Assembly: GCA_017443175.1 (NCBI GenBank)
Contig: JAFSOZ010000003.1
Coordinates: 1-64,000 of the forward strand
DNA length: 64,000 bases
Source: Bacteroidales bacterium
GTDB lineage: Bacteria > Bacteroidota > Bacteroidia > Bacteroidales > WCHB1-69
Direction of reading: 5' to 3'
The position numbers and the translations under genes are program-made. The notes beneath the pieces were generated by a model, which was given only the letters and a program-made list of their open reading frames with translations, searched no databases and had not been told where the DNA came from. This document shows positions 54,486 to 64,000 of this stretch, in pieces. Position 1 is the first letter of the stretch. Each line of letters starts with the position of its first letter.

Positions 54486-55274
54486 ATGAACACAAAAAGA
54501 ATCTTGTATCATGGGGGCATCCTTATGTCCTGCCTTTTTCTGATCATTACCTTTCCTGCCCAATCCCAGAATTCTTTGTGTAATTTGCAATTTTCAGAGG
54601 CTCTACACGACTTTCCCGCTGCCCGCAGCATGCTCACATCCTCTTATCTGCATGCTGCTTTTCGCAACGATTTCTGCACGAAAGAAATGATGTTCAAAGA
54701 GTTGGAATTCGACTTCATCCGTCATCAGGATGCGCTGCTGACCACCATAACGCATTACGGCTATGACGGTTTTGGCGAACTGGCCGTGCATATCGGCTAT
54801 GGCAGGCGCTTTGGCAACAAGGTGGCAGTGGCATTGCGCGGAGTGTATCTGCTGAACCATGCCACGCATTATCCGCCAAGGCACTCCATGACCGTCGATT
54901 TTTCCATCTGCTACAAAATCAACGGGAAATTTTGCCTGTCTGTCGCCCTGTTCAACTCCATCCGCATGAAATACGGTATCACAGGAGAAGAGGTGATACC
55001 CATGAGTTTTGGGCTGCAAGGTGACTACCAACCCTCGGAAAAAATCCTGATTTCACTGTATGGCAACAAAACACTCCCCGGGGAACTGGACATCGGCGCA
55101 CGCCTGCACTTCCAACCGAACGATTACCTGATTCTATCTGGCACCGCATCCATAACCAACTGCGGGATTGGTATTTACATCCCATGGAAAGGATTTGCAT
55201 TCAGCGTTCAAGGACAATGGTATTACAGAATAAGCGTATCACCGGGTTGCGGAGTGGGATATTATTTCAAGTGA
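54486..55274 (+). CDS. Outer-membrane protein of unknown function
   Basis: 262 residues. Signal peptide with a short basic leader (MNTKRILYHGGILMSCLFLI, cut near AQSQN). The mature part starts with FPAARSMLTSSYLHAAFRND and has alternating strands such as AVALRGVYLLNHATHYPPRH, ending GWGVGYYF-like (SPGCGVGYYFK), all typical of an outer-membrane barrel. No name is recognised. It shares a strand and 219-bp spacing with a second outer-membrane protein carrying a helix-hairpin-helix domain. Confidence 0.68.
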   Translation: MNTKRILYHGGILMSCLFLIITFPAQSQNSLCNLQFSEALHDFPAARSMLTSSYLHAAFRNDFCTKEMMFKELEFDFIRHQDALLTTITHYGYDGFGELAVHIGYGRRFGNKVAVALRGVYLLNHATHYPPRHSMTVDFSICYKINGKFCLSVALFNSIRMKYGITGEEVIPMSFGLQGDYQPSEKILISLYGNKTLPGELDIGARLHFQPNDYLILSGTASITNCGIGIYIPWKGFAFSVQGQWYYRISVSPGCGVGYYFK

Positions 55275-55346
55275 CGAAACGATAACTATATATTTCAACC
55301 TCTTTTAACTCAAAAATAGGACCCGTAGCAAACACAGCCTTCGGCG

Positions 55347-55478
55347 ATGTTATTCTTGATAAAAAAACTCCTTGATGATGTTGCGGATTCCAATGCAGTT
55401 CTTGGGGCTGATATGCCCGTAACCCAACATCAAGGAGAGATTGTAAAAATACTTAAAAAAATAATACAACAACAATGA
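55347..55478. other. Unexplained stretch open on both strands, with inverted repeat
   Basis: On the plus strand ATG 55347 to TGA 55478 gives 43 residues (LLDDVADSNAVLGADMPVTQ). On the minus strand a frame ending at TAA 55350 gives LMLGYGHISPKNCIGIRNII then KEFFYQE. Both look protein-like. A near-perfect inverted repeat CTCCTTGATGATGTTG (55368-55383) and CAACATCAAGGAG (55425-55437) lies inside. It may be the remnant of a gene or mobile element. No family is recognised. Confidence 0.3.
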
Positions 55479-55493
55479 AACACTAAGATTCAC

Positions 55494-57443
55494 ATGAAAA
55501 CAAAAACACTTATTTCCATCACTTTAATATTCCTTCCTATCTGGAACCTATGGTCCCAAACCGACAGCAACCTGTACAACATCCGCACTTTAGACATCAT
55601 CGAAAACAATTTGGAAGATAATTTGGACGACGAAAACTTCGCACCAGATGAATTACTGGAAGAACTTGAAGAACTAAGCGGCCAGCGACCGAACCTCAAC
55701 TGTTTGGGATATGAAACAGCCGTTCGGTTATTAAAACTATCTGATTATCAATATTATCAATTACAACTCTATTTGGAGAATTACGGTGCATTGGCAAGCA
55801 TTTACGAGTTGGATGGAATTGACGGTTTTGGCAAAGAGGAACGCGAACGACTCCAACTTCTTGCAAAGGTTGCACCAGTACCCAAGAGTTCCTCATTCTT
55901 CAAGGATTTCTTCAAGAAGGGGAACTCGAAATTGCTGGTCCGCTACGGACAGATTCTGGAGCATCAGGCCGGTTACGACACCTCGCGTGCAACCCACTAC
56001 GCAGGAACACCCGGACACGCAATGTTTCGTTACACATTTGACACACAAGGCAAATTCTCTTTAAAAATTTCGGGCGAGAAGGACCCTGGAGAGCAGTTTT
56101 TCAGAGGAAAACAACGCTATGGTTTCGATTTCTATTCAGGATCGGCGTCCGTCAAAGACTTCGGAATTCTAAAATACGCTGTCATAGGTGATTACAGGCT
56201 AAACTTCGGACAAGGATTGGTACTGGGTTCATCGCTAATGTCGGGCAAGGGCGGCGGCGCAGGGAACATTCGCCGGTTCAGCACTGGCATACGGGCAGTG
56301 GCACCTACCAGTGAAAGCGACTTTCTCCGGGGCTGCGCCGCCACACTGGGCAACTCGCACGTGAGTGGCACATTGTTCGCGGGACGGACCTTCGGCAGCA
56401 CGGACAACTGCCTCGGGGCAGACTTCTCCTACCGGCGCAAACTGTTCCGCGTGGGTGCACGGGCTGTCGTCCATAGCCAAACAGACACCAGCGGCACCGT
56501 CCTCGCCGAAAAACTCAAAACATCGTTTTCTCCCACAGGATTCAACATCGCTGCCGATTATCAGGCTATCGTGCACCGCCACCTTCTGTTCGGCGAAATA
56601 TCCGTCAACCAAACCGGAGCGGTAGGCTTACTGCAAGCCATCTTGCTCACCCCCATCCCAACTCTCAAAATCGCCGCCATCTTCCGGCACTATGGCAATC
56701 ATTATACCAATCCACTGGGACACGCGTTCGGCACCAACACTTCCAACTCCGGTGAAACCGGATTCTATTTCACCGGTGATTATGTACTATCCCGACACGT
56801 CACACTGAATCTGTACGCCGACTACTACCGACTCACCACCCTCACATATCGCACCGACTCGCCTGTGCAAGGCATGGATCTGGGTCTGTCCGGGGAAATC
56901 AACATAACCCGAAACAGCATGATGAATGTAAAATATAGTTTTCGGAGCAAACCTGAGAATAGCCCCGAATCAGTCTATTACAAGCAAATCCAAGAACATC
57001 ACAAGCACAAGATCCGGCTGATTTGGTCAAATTCGCCAATCACCGCGTTGAAACTGAAAACGGAATTTGACTGGATACTGAACAAATACCCGATGAGTCA
57101 CGAGCATTACGCAGGATTGTTGCTGTATCAAGACATCGGCTTAACCTTCGCCAAGCCCGACATCTCCCTGCACGCACGCGTAGCGTACTTTGACACAGAC
57201 CGTTATAATGAGCGGTTATATGCGTACGAAAACGATGTGTATTATGCCTTCAGCATAGGCTCTTACTATTACAAAGGGGTACGAGGCTATTTTGTCGTTC
57301 GCTACAAATACAAGTGGCTGAGTATCTGGCTTCGATTAGCGCACACCTACTACATTGACCGACAAGTCATCAGCAGCGGCCTCACGCAAATCGACAAGCC
57401 GCACAAAACCGAAGTGAAGGTGCAGGTGATGTTCAGTTGGTAA
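55494..57443 (+). CDS. Helix-hairpin-helix domain outer-membrane barrel protein
   Basis: 649 residues. Signal peptide (MKTKTLISITLIFLPIWNLW). An acidic segment (about 35-60) leads to ComEA-like helix-hairpin-helix repeats (about 75-125, YELDGIDGFGKEERERLQL). The rest (from about 140) is a long barrel with many aromatic-rich strands (YGFDFYSGSASVKDFGILKY, HVTLNLYADYYRLTTLTY) that ends VKVQVMFSW, a C-terminal aromatic typical of outer-membrane proteins. The combination is recurrent in Bacteroidota and has been linked only by annotation to DNA uptake; the role is unknown. Confidence 0.82.
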   Translation: MKTKTLISITLIFLPIWNLWSQTDSNLYNIRTLDIIENNLEDNLDDENFAPDELLEELEELSGQRPNLNCLGYETAVRLLKLSDYQYYQLQLYLENYGALASIYELDGIDGFGKEERERLQLLAKVAPVPKSSSFFKDFFKKGNSKLLVRYGQILEHQAGYDTSRATHYAGTPGHAMFRYTFDTQGKFSLKISGEKDPGEQFFRGKQRYGFDFYSGSASVKDFGILKYAVIGDYRLNFGQGLVLGSSLMSGKGGGAGNIRRFSTGIRAVAPTSESDFLRGCAATLGNSHVSGTLFAGRTFGSTDNCLGADFSYRRKLFRVGARAVVHSQTDTSGTVLAEKLKTSFSPTGFNIAADYQAIVHRHLLFGEISVNQTGAVGLLQAILLTPIPTLKIAAIFRHYGNHYTNPLGHAFGTNTSNSGETGFYFTGDYVLSRHVTLNLYADYYRLTTLTYRTDSPVQGMDLGLSGEINITRNSMMNVKYSFRSKPENSPESVYYKQIQEHHKHKIRLIWSNSPITALKLKTEFDWILNKYPMSHEHYAGLLLYQDIGLTFAKPDISLHARVAYFDTDRYNERLYAYENDVYYAFSIGSYYYKGVRGYFVVRYKYKWLSIWLRLAHTYYIDRQVISSGLTQIDKPHKTEVKVQVMFSW

Positions 57444-57628
57444 TCAATAGATGTCCGAATGGGTTCCCGTGTCCAACAACAGTATTATCTTTTGATTATT
57501 ATCCTGTTCCCAGACCAATAACCAAGCAGATTCAACACGACACGCAGGGCTTCCATCGGATAGCCCCGTTTTCGACACCGCTTAAACGCTTTTTCAAAGC
57601 GATGGGTGGTAACTATTTCGTACCTCAT
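57444..57628 (-). pseudogene. YafQ-like toxin with internal deletion
   Basis: ATG 57628 overlaps the antitoxin stop (ATGA) and opens a YafQ/RelE-type N-terminus (MRYEIVTTHRFEKAFKRCRK then RGYPMEALRVVLNLL) that runs into a wrong-frame end at TAA 57485. One frame over, the typical C-terminus follows (SAWLLVWEQDNNQKIILLLD then TGTHSDIY, TGA 57444). Some 25-30 central residues are missing, including the segment that in Escherichia coli YafQ carries the catalytic histidines, while the last TGTHSD motif remains. Family knowledge: YafQ is a ribosome-dependent mRNA endonuclease. This copy is inactive by inspection. Convergent with the barrel gene, stops abutting. Confidence 0.87.
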
Positions 57629-57825
57629 AAGGACAGAGCATCAAACATTTGATCAGGACTATCCCACTCTGTCACTCTTCCCGCCTTCACATCATCCAAT
57701 GCCTTTTCAATACCGCTTTTCTTGCGGCGGTGCGTCACCATCTCCACGCCTTCCATGGAGCGAAACAGTTTGCGCAACATGGGCAACAAACTCTCATCGG
57801 TGACTTTCAGCGTGATTTCTGTCAT
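57625..57825 (-). CDS. Type II antitoxin
   Basis: 66 residues from ATG 57825 (MTEITLKVTDESLLPMLRKL); an upstream ATG at 57882 adds 19 residues, so the start is uncertain. The beta-strand plus helix N-terminus and the acidic linear C-terminus (KSGIEKALDDVKAGRVTEWD) match antitoxins of RelE/YafQ-type modules, whose tail wraps the toxin and whose N-terminal half dimerises and binds the operator. Intact, while its toxin is broken. Coupled by ATGA to the toxin remnant. A 19-bp palindrome and a -7 box lie upstream. Confidence 0.78.
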   Translation of the reverse strand: MTEITLKVTDESLLPMLRKLFRSMEGVEMVTHRRKKSGIEKALDDVKAGRVTEWDSPDQMFDALSL

Positions 57826-57910
57826 AATATTGGGGCTCCAATTCTTCCAGGCCGCTGGGGCCAAATGATTTAACAATTTCATAAACTTTGTTTTTTAGGT
57901 TCAAAATATC

Positions 57911-57929
57911 AAGTTTGCATGGCAAACTT
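57911..57929 (-). promoter_or_regulatory. Operator palindrome of the antitoxin gene
   Basis: AAGTTTGC-ATG-GCAAACTT is a perfect 8-bp inverted repeat with a 3-bp centre, immediately downstream of the minus-strand -7 box (57938-57945) and upstream of both possible antitoxin starts. The position fits autorepression. Confidence 0.7.
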
Positions 57930-57937
57930 TACGCTTG

Positions 57938-57945
57938 CAAAAATA
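57938..57945 (-). promoter_or_regulatory. TATTTTTG -7 box for the antitoxin gene
   Basis: A minus-strand TATTTTTG, 8 bp from the palindrome. Confidence 0.62.
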
Positions 57946-57956
57946 GTAAAAAAACA

Positions 57957-58870
57957 TCACCCTCTTAGCGCCGCTATCAGACGTTCCAGTTTCAGCAGAT
58001 CGAGGGCGGTAATCGAGGATAAACGCACGGCACACCATTTCAACGGATGCCTGATCAAGCGCAACAGAAAACCGACAACACCAACCATGTACAACTTCTT
58101 GCAACGGAGGTATGCCTGGAGCAGACGGTTATCGTCCACAAAGCCCACCGGCAATTTGTTATCCTTGTAAAGCTGCGACAGATTGTCAATGGCACCCATC
58201 ATCTTGCCTACATACTCCTCATTGGTGTCGATGCCATCATGATACAATTCATTGTCTATATGACTGACGATAACACCTTTCTGGCGAAGCTGGTCGCCGA
58301 AAAACGTGTCTTCGTACCCATACGAAGTGAACCACTCGTCGAACGAGACCTTATCGAACACAGACTTGGTGGCCAGCATATTGAACGGAGTGAAGGAACG
58401 ATACGGGGTCAGGTTGCGCACTGCGGCGGTTTTCTGTTCCCGGGCAATCCCATACTTCCAACGCAGACGAGATGGAGAGTCCGGCACCATTTCGCGATAG
58501 GCCACGCCTCCCAGAACCACAAACGGCACATCCGCGTGCTGATGGAAGCGAATGTACTGCACATATTGGGAAATGTAGTCCGACTGCTTCATGCCGGCAT
58601 CGCCGTCAATAAACAGCAGATAGGGATAATGGGCTGCATTGGCAAGATGGTTTCGGGTTTTGGCCCGGCCGATATTCTCAATGTTTTGTATGTATGTAAC
58701 CTCCGGCTCCATGACCAGTGTATGGTTCTCAGCACACAACCGTTTGTCGGGCGTGGCGTCATCTTCCACGATGATTTCAAACGGTATGTTCAACTGACGC
58801 GCCTGATGGAGCAAATCATGCACCAACGGCTGCACATCAAAGTTGTAGGCTGGAACAAGTATTGAGAGCA

Positions 58871-58871
<1 letters not shown>
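57957..58871 (-). CDS. Glycosyltransferase family 2 protein
   Basis: 304 residues. GT-A fold: MLSILVPAYNFDVQPLVHDL, the nucleotide-sugar site EIIVEDDATPDKRL, the DxD-like motif LLFIDGDAGMKQSDY and a later FTSYGYEDTFFGDQL acceptor region. A C-terminal amphipathic or membrane-associated helix follows (VGVVGFLLRLIRHPLKW). It transfers a sugar in cell-surface polysaccharide synthesis; donor and acceptor unknown. Its ATG overlaps the stop of the FtsE-like gene (TAATG), so it is translationally coupled in the gyrB operon. Confidence 0.9.
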
Positions 58872-61628
<2,757 letters not shown>

Positions 61629-61649
61629 TTATTATTTTCATAAAACGAG

Positions 61650-61657
61650 CAAAGATA
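61650..61657 (-). promoter_or_regulatory. TATCTTTG -7 box for the gyrB operon
   Basis: A minus-strand TATCTTTG 34 bp upstream of the gyrB ATG. Confidence 0.68.
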
Positions 61658-61690
61658 AGAAAAATATGGTTATCCTCCGTATTTTTTTTC

Positions 61691-61728
61691 AAAAAAAACG
61701 CTGTCGTAGCACAAGGCCACAACAGCGT
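61691..61728 (-). terminator. Terminator of the kamE transcript
   Basis: ACGCTGT / ACAGCGT arms (61698-61704, 61722-61728) extend inward through two wobble pairs to about 13 bp, followed by eight T on the minus strand. It separates kamE from gyrB. Confidence 0.82.
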
Positions 61729-61751
61729 GAAATCAAGGATGTTAAAACGAT

Positions 61752-62540
61752 TTATCCGTGCATTCTGCGGTCCATCTCCTGGGCAATGTAGGAAGCCACA
61801 TCGTCAGCGTACGTGTTCATGCCGAAACCGGCATCGAAGCCAAGCTCTTTGGCAAGTTCGTGCGTGATACGCGGTCCGCCGGCGCACACGATGAGCTTGT
61901 CACGCAAGCCCTCCGCCTCCAGCATCTCGATCAGCTCAGTCATGTTCTTGATATGCACATCTTTCTGCGTCACAGTCTGCGACACGAGCAGCGCGTCGGC
62001 GTGCATCTCCACGGCCTTGGCAATGAACTCCTCATTGGGCACCTGGCTGCCCATGTTGAGCGCCTCGAACATGTCATATCGCTCAATGCCATAATGCCCG
62101 GCATAACCCTTCATGTTCATGATGGCATCTATGCCCACCGTGTGCGCATCGGTGCCCGTGCTGGCCCCCACCACCACGATCTTGCGACCGATATGCTCGC
62201 GGATGAATTGGTCGGTTTCTTGCATAGACCACACCGTGGATTCCACCTTGGGCACATGAATCGTGGTATAATCCACCGTATGGGTTGTCGAACCATAACA
62301 GTTGACAAACGTAAAGCCGTCGGTCAGCTCCTTGTAGAAGACCACCTGCGGGTTCTCAAAGCCCATTTTCTTAAGCAACTGCTTGGCAGCCTCAACCGCC
62401 TCGTCGCCACAAGGCACCGGCAGTGTGAAGCTCAACTGTGTCTTGCCGTCATTCATTGTATCCCCGTAAGGTTTCACACGGGTTAAATCTAACGTCTGAT
62501 CAAAATCCTTTTGATCCATTGAATATAATCCACCACTCAT
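61752..62540 (-). CDS. kamE: Lysine 5,6-aminomutase beta subunit
   Basis: 262 residues. B12- and PLP-dependent enzyme that moves the terminal amino group of D-lysine or L-beta-lysine in lysine fermentation. The cobalamin motif DAHTVG is present with His133, and the PLP lysine Lys144 lies eleven residues on (GIDAIMNMKGYAG), exactly the spacing and numbering known for Clostridium sticklandii KamE. B12-domain glycines (VVVGASTGTDAH, VCAGGPRITHELA) are intact. The alpha subunit KamD, normally adjacent, is not in the window and may lie beyond the right edge. Followed by its own terminator. Confidence 0.93.
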   Translation of the reverse strand: MSGGLYSMDQKDFDQTLDLTRVKPYGDTMNDGKTQLSFTLPVPCGDEAVEAAKQLLKKMGFENPQVVFYKELTDGFTFVNCYGSTTHTVDYTTIHVPKVESTVWSMQETDQFIREHIGRKIVVVGASTGTDAHTVGIDAIMNMKGYAGHYGIERYDMFEALNMGSQVPNEEFIAKAVEMHADALLVSQTVTQKDVHIKNMTELIEMLEAEGLRDKLIVCAGGPRITHELAKELGFDAGFGMNTYADDVASYIAQEMDRRMHG

Positions 62541-62544
62541 ATCT

Positions 62545-62604
62545 ATTTAGTTTTAAAGTTTTAAAGTTTTAAAGTTCGTAAGGTTCTTAAGGTTTATAAG
62601 GTTC
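62545..62604. repeat. TTTTAAAG and TTCTTAAGG short repeats
   Basis: Three TTTTAAAG units then three nine-base units (TTCGTAAGG, TTCTTAAGG, TTTATAAGG) fill the gap between kamE and the upstream gene. Confidence 0.8.
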
Positions 62605-62611
62605 TTTCTGA

Positions 62612-63151
62612 TTAGCTCTTCATTCCCACAAAATAGTCATCTTTGTCCTCGAAAAGAATGTTAAAAGAGGTCATGCTTCCGTATATGCGGGAAATGTATT
62701 GCTGCAGATTCACTTTTTCCTCATCGGACAAACTGGCACTGCTGTTAATATTCTGTTCCAGCACGCGAAGTCTGTCGCGCATCATCACAATCTTATGGAA
62801 GAAGGTCTCAACAGGGATCTCCTTGGGTTTTAGGTCCTTGTTGGCAGGCTGCAGGATCATTGTTCCGCCTTGCCATTTGGTTCCCAGTTCCACTCTATGC
62901 TCGATGGCGTTGTACTTGCCCAAAATGTGGGTTAACACACGTTCCACTTCCTTCACATTGAGTTTTGGCTGGTTGTCATCAGCTGCAACGGGATCGAGCA
63001 CTTCCAACTCCAGATTAAGTTTCGAGAACTCAATCTCGCCGCCACGCACAAAGATAATCTTATAGCTCAGTGCATTATTTTGACTGATGATACCCTCACC
63101 ATATTTTTCATGCACCACTCGGGTTCCTACCGGAAGATTGTCAATTTCCAT
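62612..63151 (-). CDS. Conserved hypothetical protein with CarD/Tudor-like N-terminus
   Basis: 179 residues. The N-terminus (PVGTRVVHEKYGEGIISQNN, followed by a short beta segment) looks like a CarD/UvrD-type Tudor motif. The C-terminal half (about 75-179) is helical with LRVLEQNINSSASLSDEEKV. No signal peptide or membrane segment. It sits 9 bp downstream of the DUF362 gene and 71 bp upstream of kamE on the same strand. Function unknown; the position suggests cotranscription with kamE. Confidence 0.72.
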   Translation of the reverse strand: MEIDNLPVGTRVVHEKYGEGIISQNNALSYKIIFVRGGEIEFSKLNLELEVLDPVAADDNQPKLNVKEVERVLTHILGKYNAIEHRVELGTKWQGGTMILQPANKDLKPKEIPVETFFHKIVMMRDRLRVLEQNINSSASLSDEEKVNLQQYISRIYGSMTSFNILFEDKDDYFVGMKS

Positions 63152-63160
63152 TTTTCTATT

Positions 63161-64000
63161 CTATTTCTCTTTCTCTGTCTGTTTCACTGCCTCTTCAAGA
63201 GAAATCTGCTTGCCGGTAGCCACATCAATCAGGATGTATTTGGTATGGCCCATGCCTAACTTCTCTGCATATTGCAACTGTTCCATCCCGCTGACATGAT
63301 TCACCTCCTGGAAGACATGCTCACAGCCGTAGGCCTTGGATGTCAGGTCCTGACAAGCCTGGTCAATGGCCACAATGTCGGTGGAGGCCACGGCACCGAT
63401 GTCTCGCATGAAGGGCTTCGGCGCACGCGAAGAGCAATCGCACGTGGTTGAGATATTGGCCATCACGTTGATGAAGACCATCGGACGGTGATCCACCAGC
63501 ACTTTGGTATATTCCACCAACTTGTCCAAGAAGCGTGTTTCGTCATAACCCGTATTGTCGGGCGAGAAAAGTTTGAGCGGGCACTCCGCAATACATTTCG
63601 CACATCCGATGCACTTGGTCGTGTCGATCATCGGACCGTGGTCGTCCACATTAATGGCCAAAGCGGGACACTGGTTGGCACAACGGTTGCACTGAAAACA
63701 TTTATCCGGCGTGTTCACCTTGGGATAGTTATTGGCATGGATGGCCATCTTGCCACCCGGCGAAGCCATACCCATGCCCACATTCTTGATGGCACCGCCG
63801 AAACCGGAAGAACCATGTCCTTTGAAATGGGAATAGATGATGTAAAAGTCATAATTCTCAAAATGGTCGCCCGTACGCACGGTCTTGCAATACTGGAAGT
63901 TATCGTCACCCGGATAAATCTTTTCGCCATCGGCATCCAGAATATCGATAGGTGCAAAGGTAAAGCCATGCTCCTCGGCCAAAGCGATGTGGGACTTTGT
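63161..64000 (-). CDS. DUF362 domain protein with two [4Fe-4S] ferredoxin motifs (5' end outside window)
   Basis: The frame is open to the right edge (THKSHIALAEE-type residues precede the first formal start), so the N-terminus is missing; 280 codons are visible. A DUF362 core (GHGSSGFGGAIKNVGMGMAS) surrounds two ferredoxin motifs, CFQCNRCANQCP and CIGCAKCIAECP, each CxxCxxCxxxC. DUF362 proteins are cytosolic iron-sulfur proteins of unknown function seen with anaerobic metabolism. It precedes the conserved hypothetical and kamE on the same strand, which suggests a redox link to amino-acid fermentation, as inference. Confidence 0.85.
   Translation of the reverse strand, partial: TKSHIALAEEHGFTFAPIDILDADGEKIYPGDDNFQYCKTVRTGDHFENYDFYIIYSHFKGHGSSGFGGAIKNVGMGMASPGGKMAIHANNYPKVNTPDKCFQCNRCANQCPALAINVDDHGPMIDTTKCIGCAKCIAECPLKLFSPDNTGYDETRFLDKLVEYTKVLVDHRPMVFINVMANISTTCDCSSRAPKPFMRDIGAVASTDIVAIDQACQDLTSKAYGCEHVFQEVNHVSGMEQLQYAEKLGMGHTKYILIDVATGKQISLEEAVKQTEKEK

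Noticed and set aside
57911..57929. Terminator
   Set aside because: The palindrome has no T-run and lies between promoter and antitoxin start, so an operator fits better.

Overview
The window reads as a chromosomal segment of an anaerobic member of the Bacteroidota, most likely order Bacteroidales. The evidence is the sigma-ABfr type promoter (a TAnnTTTG box, usually TATCTTTG or TATTTTTG, seen upstream of more than twenty genes), type IX secretion (T9SS) sorting signals, Omp85 and PorT-like barrels, the DUF2851 family, a membrane pyrophosphatase, and lysine 5,6-aminomutase (lysine fermentation). No phage, conjugative element, complete insertion sequence, CRISPR array or rRNA operon is visible. 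The species cannot be named from sequence alone.

Layout. 1-9782 (minus): two giant surface-protein genes. The first runs off the left edge and carries about twenty 153-bp tandem repeats. The second is split by one in-frame TAA. 9993-12570 (minus): a polysaccharide flippase, a G-rich minisatellite, an outer-membrane protein and a 44-residue lipoprotein. 12682-19919 (plus): Omp85-type barrel, hisS, DUF389 protein, SDR threonine dehydrogenase, cysteine-desulfurase-like enzyme and EamA transporter, closed by a terminator and a tRNA-Val. 20207-24724: a small lipoprotein, a T9SS cargo protein, a lipoprotein and a polyprenyl-phosphate sugar-1-phosphate transferase. 24731-27458: gene remnants and hppA. 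27685-34212: hemW, a VWA/beta-barrel protein, a GH20 hexosaminidase, and a lipoprotein/barrel pair. 34291-36498: rpsA and initiator tRNA. 36595-36920: a broken VapC locus. 37030-40799: a P-loop protein resembling the KamB reactivase, Xaa-Pro aminopeptidase and an AAA ATPase. 40907-49080: tpiA, a PorE-like protein, murC, DUF2851, YjbR, an S41 peptidase and YraN. 49116-50600: rnpB and dnaN. 50689-54339: pyrE and atpHAG. 54486-57443: two outer-membrane proteins. 57444-57945: a second broken toxin-antitoxin locus (YafQ type) with a clear operator. 57957-61616: gyrB, an FtsE-like ATPase and a glycosyltransferase in one overlapping operon. 61752-64000: kamE, a conserved hypothetical and a DUF362 ferredoxin that runs off the right edge.

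How the parts fit: envelope functions dominate (surface adhesins, T9SS components and cargo, capsule/exopolysaccharide synthesis and export, lipoproteins), interleaved with housekeeping genes. KamE with both key cofactor residues, and the KamB-like protein, point to amino-acid fermentation. The pyrophosphatase and ATP synthase fit an energy-limited anaerobe.

Most notable: the register-perfect adhesin repeat; the single stop that splits the second giant gene; two unrelated toxin genes that each lost their middle but kept both ends and their operator-like promoters; a family of intergenic heptamer repeats, two of which contain the only plausible (TTG) start codon of the following gene; and back-to-back divergent promoters. 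I see no clearly new multi-gene defence or biosynthetic system.
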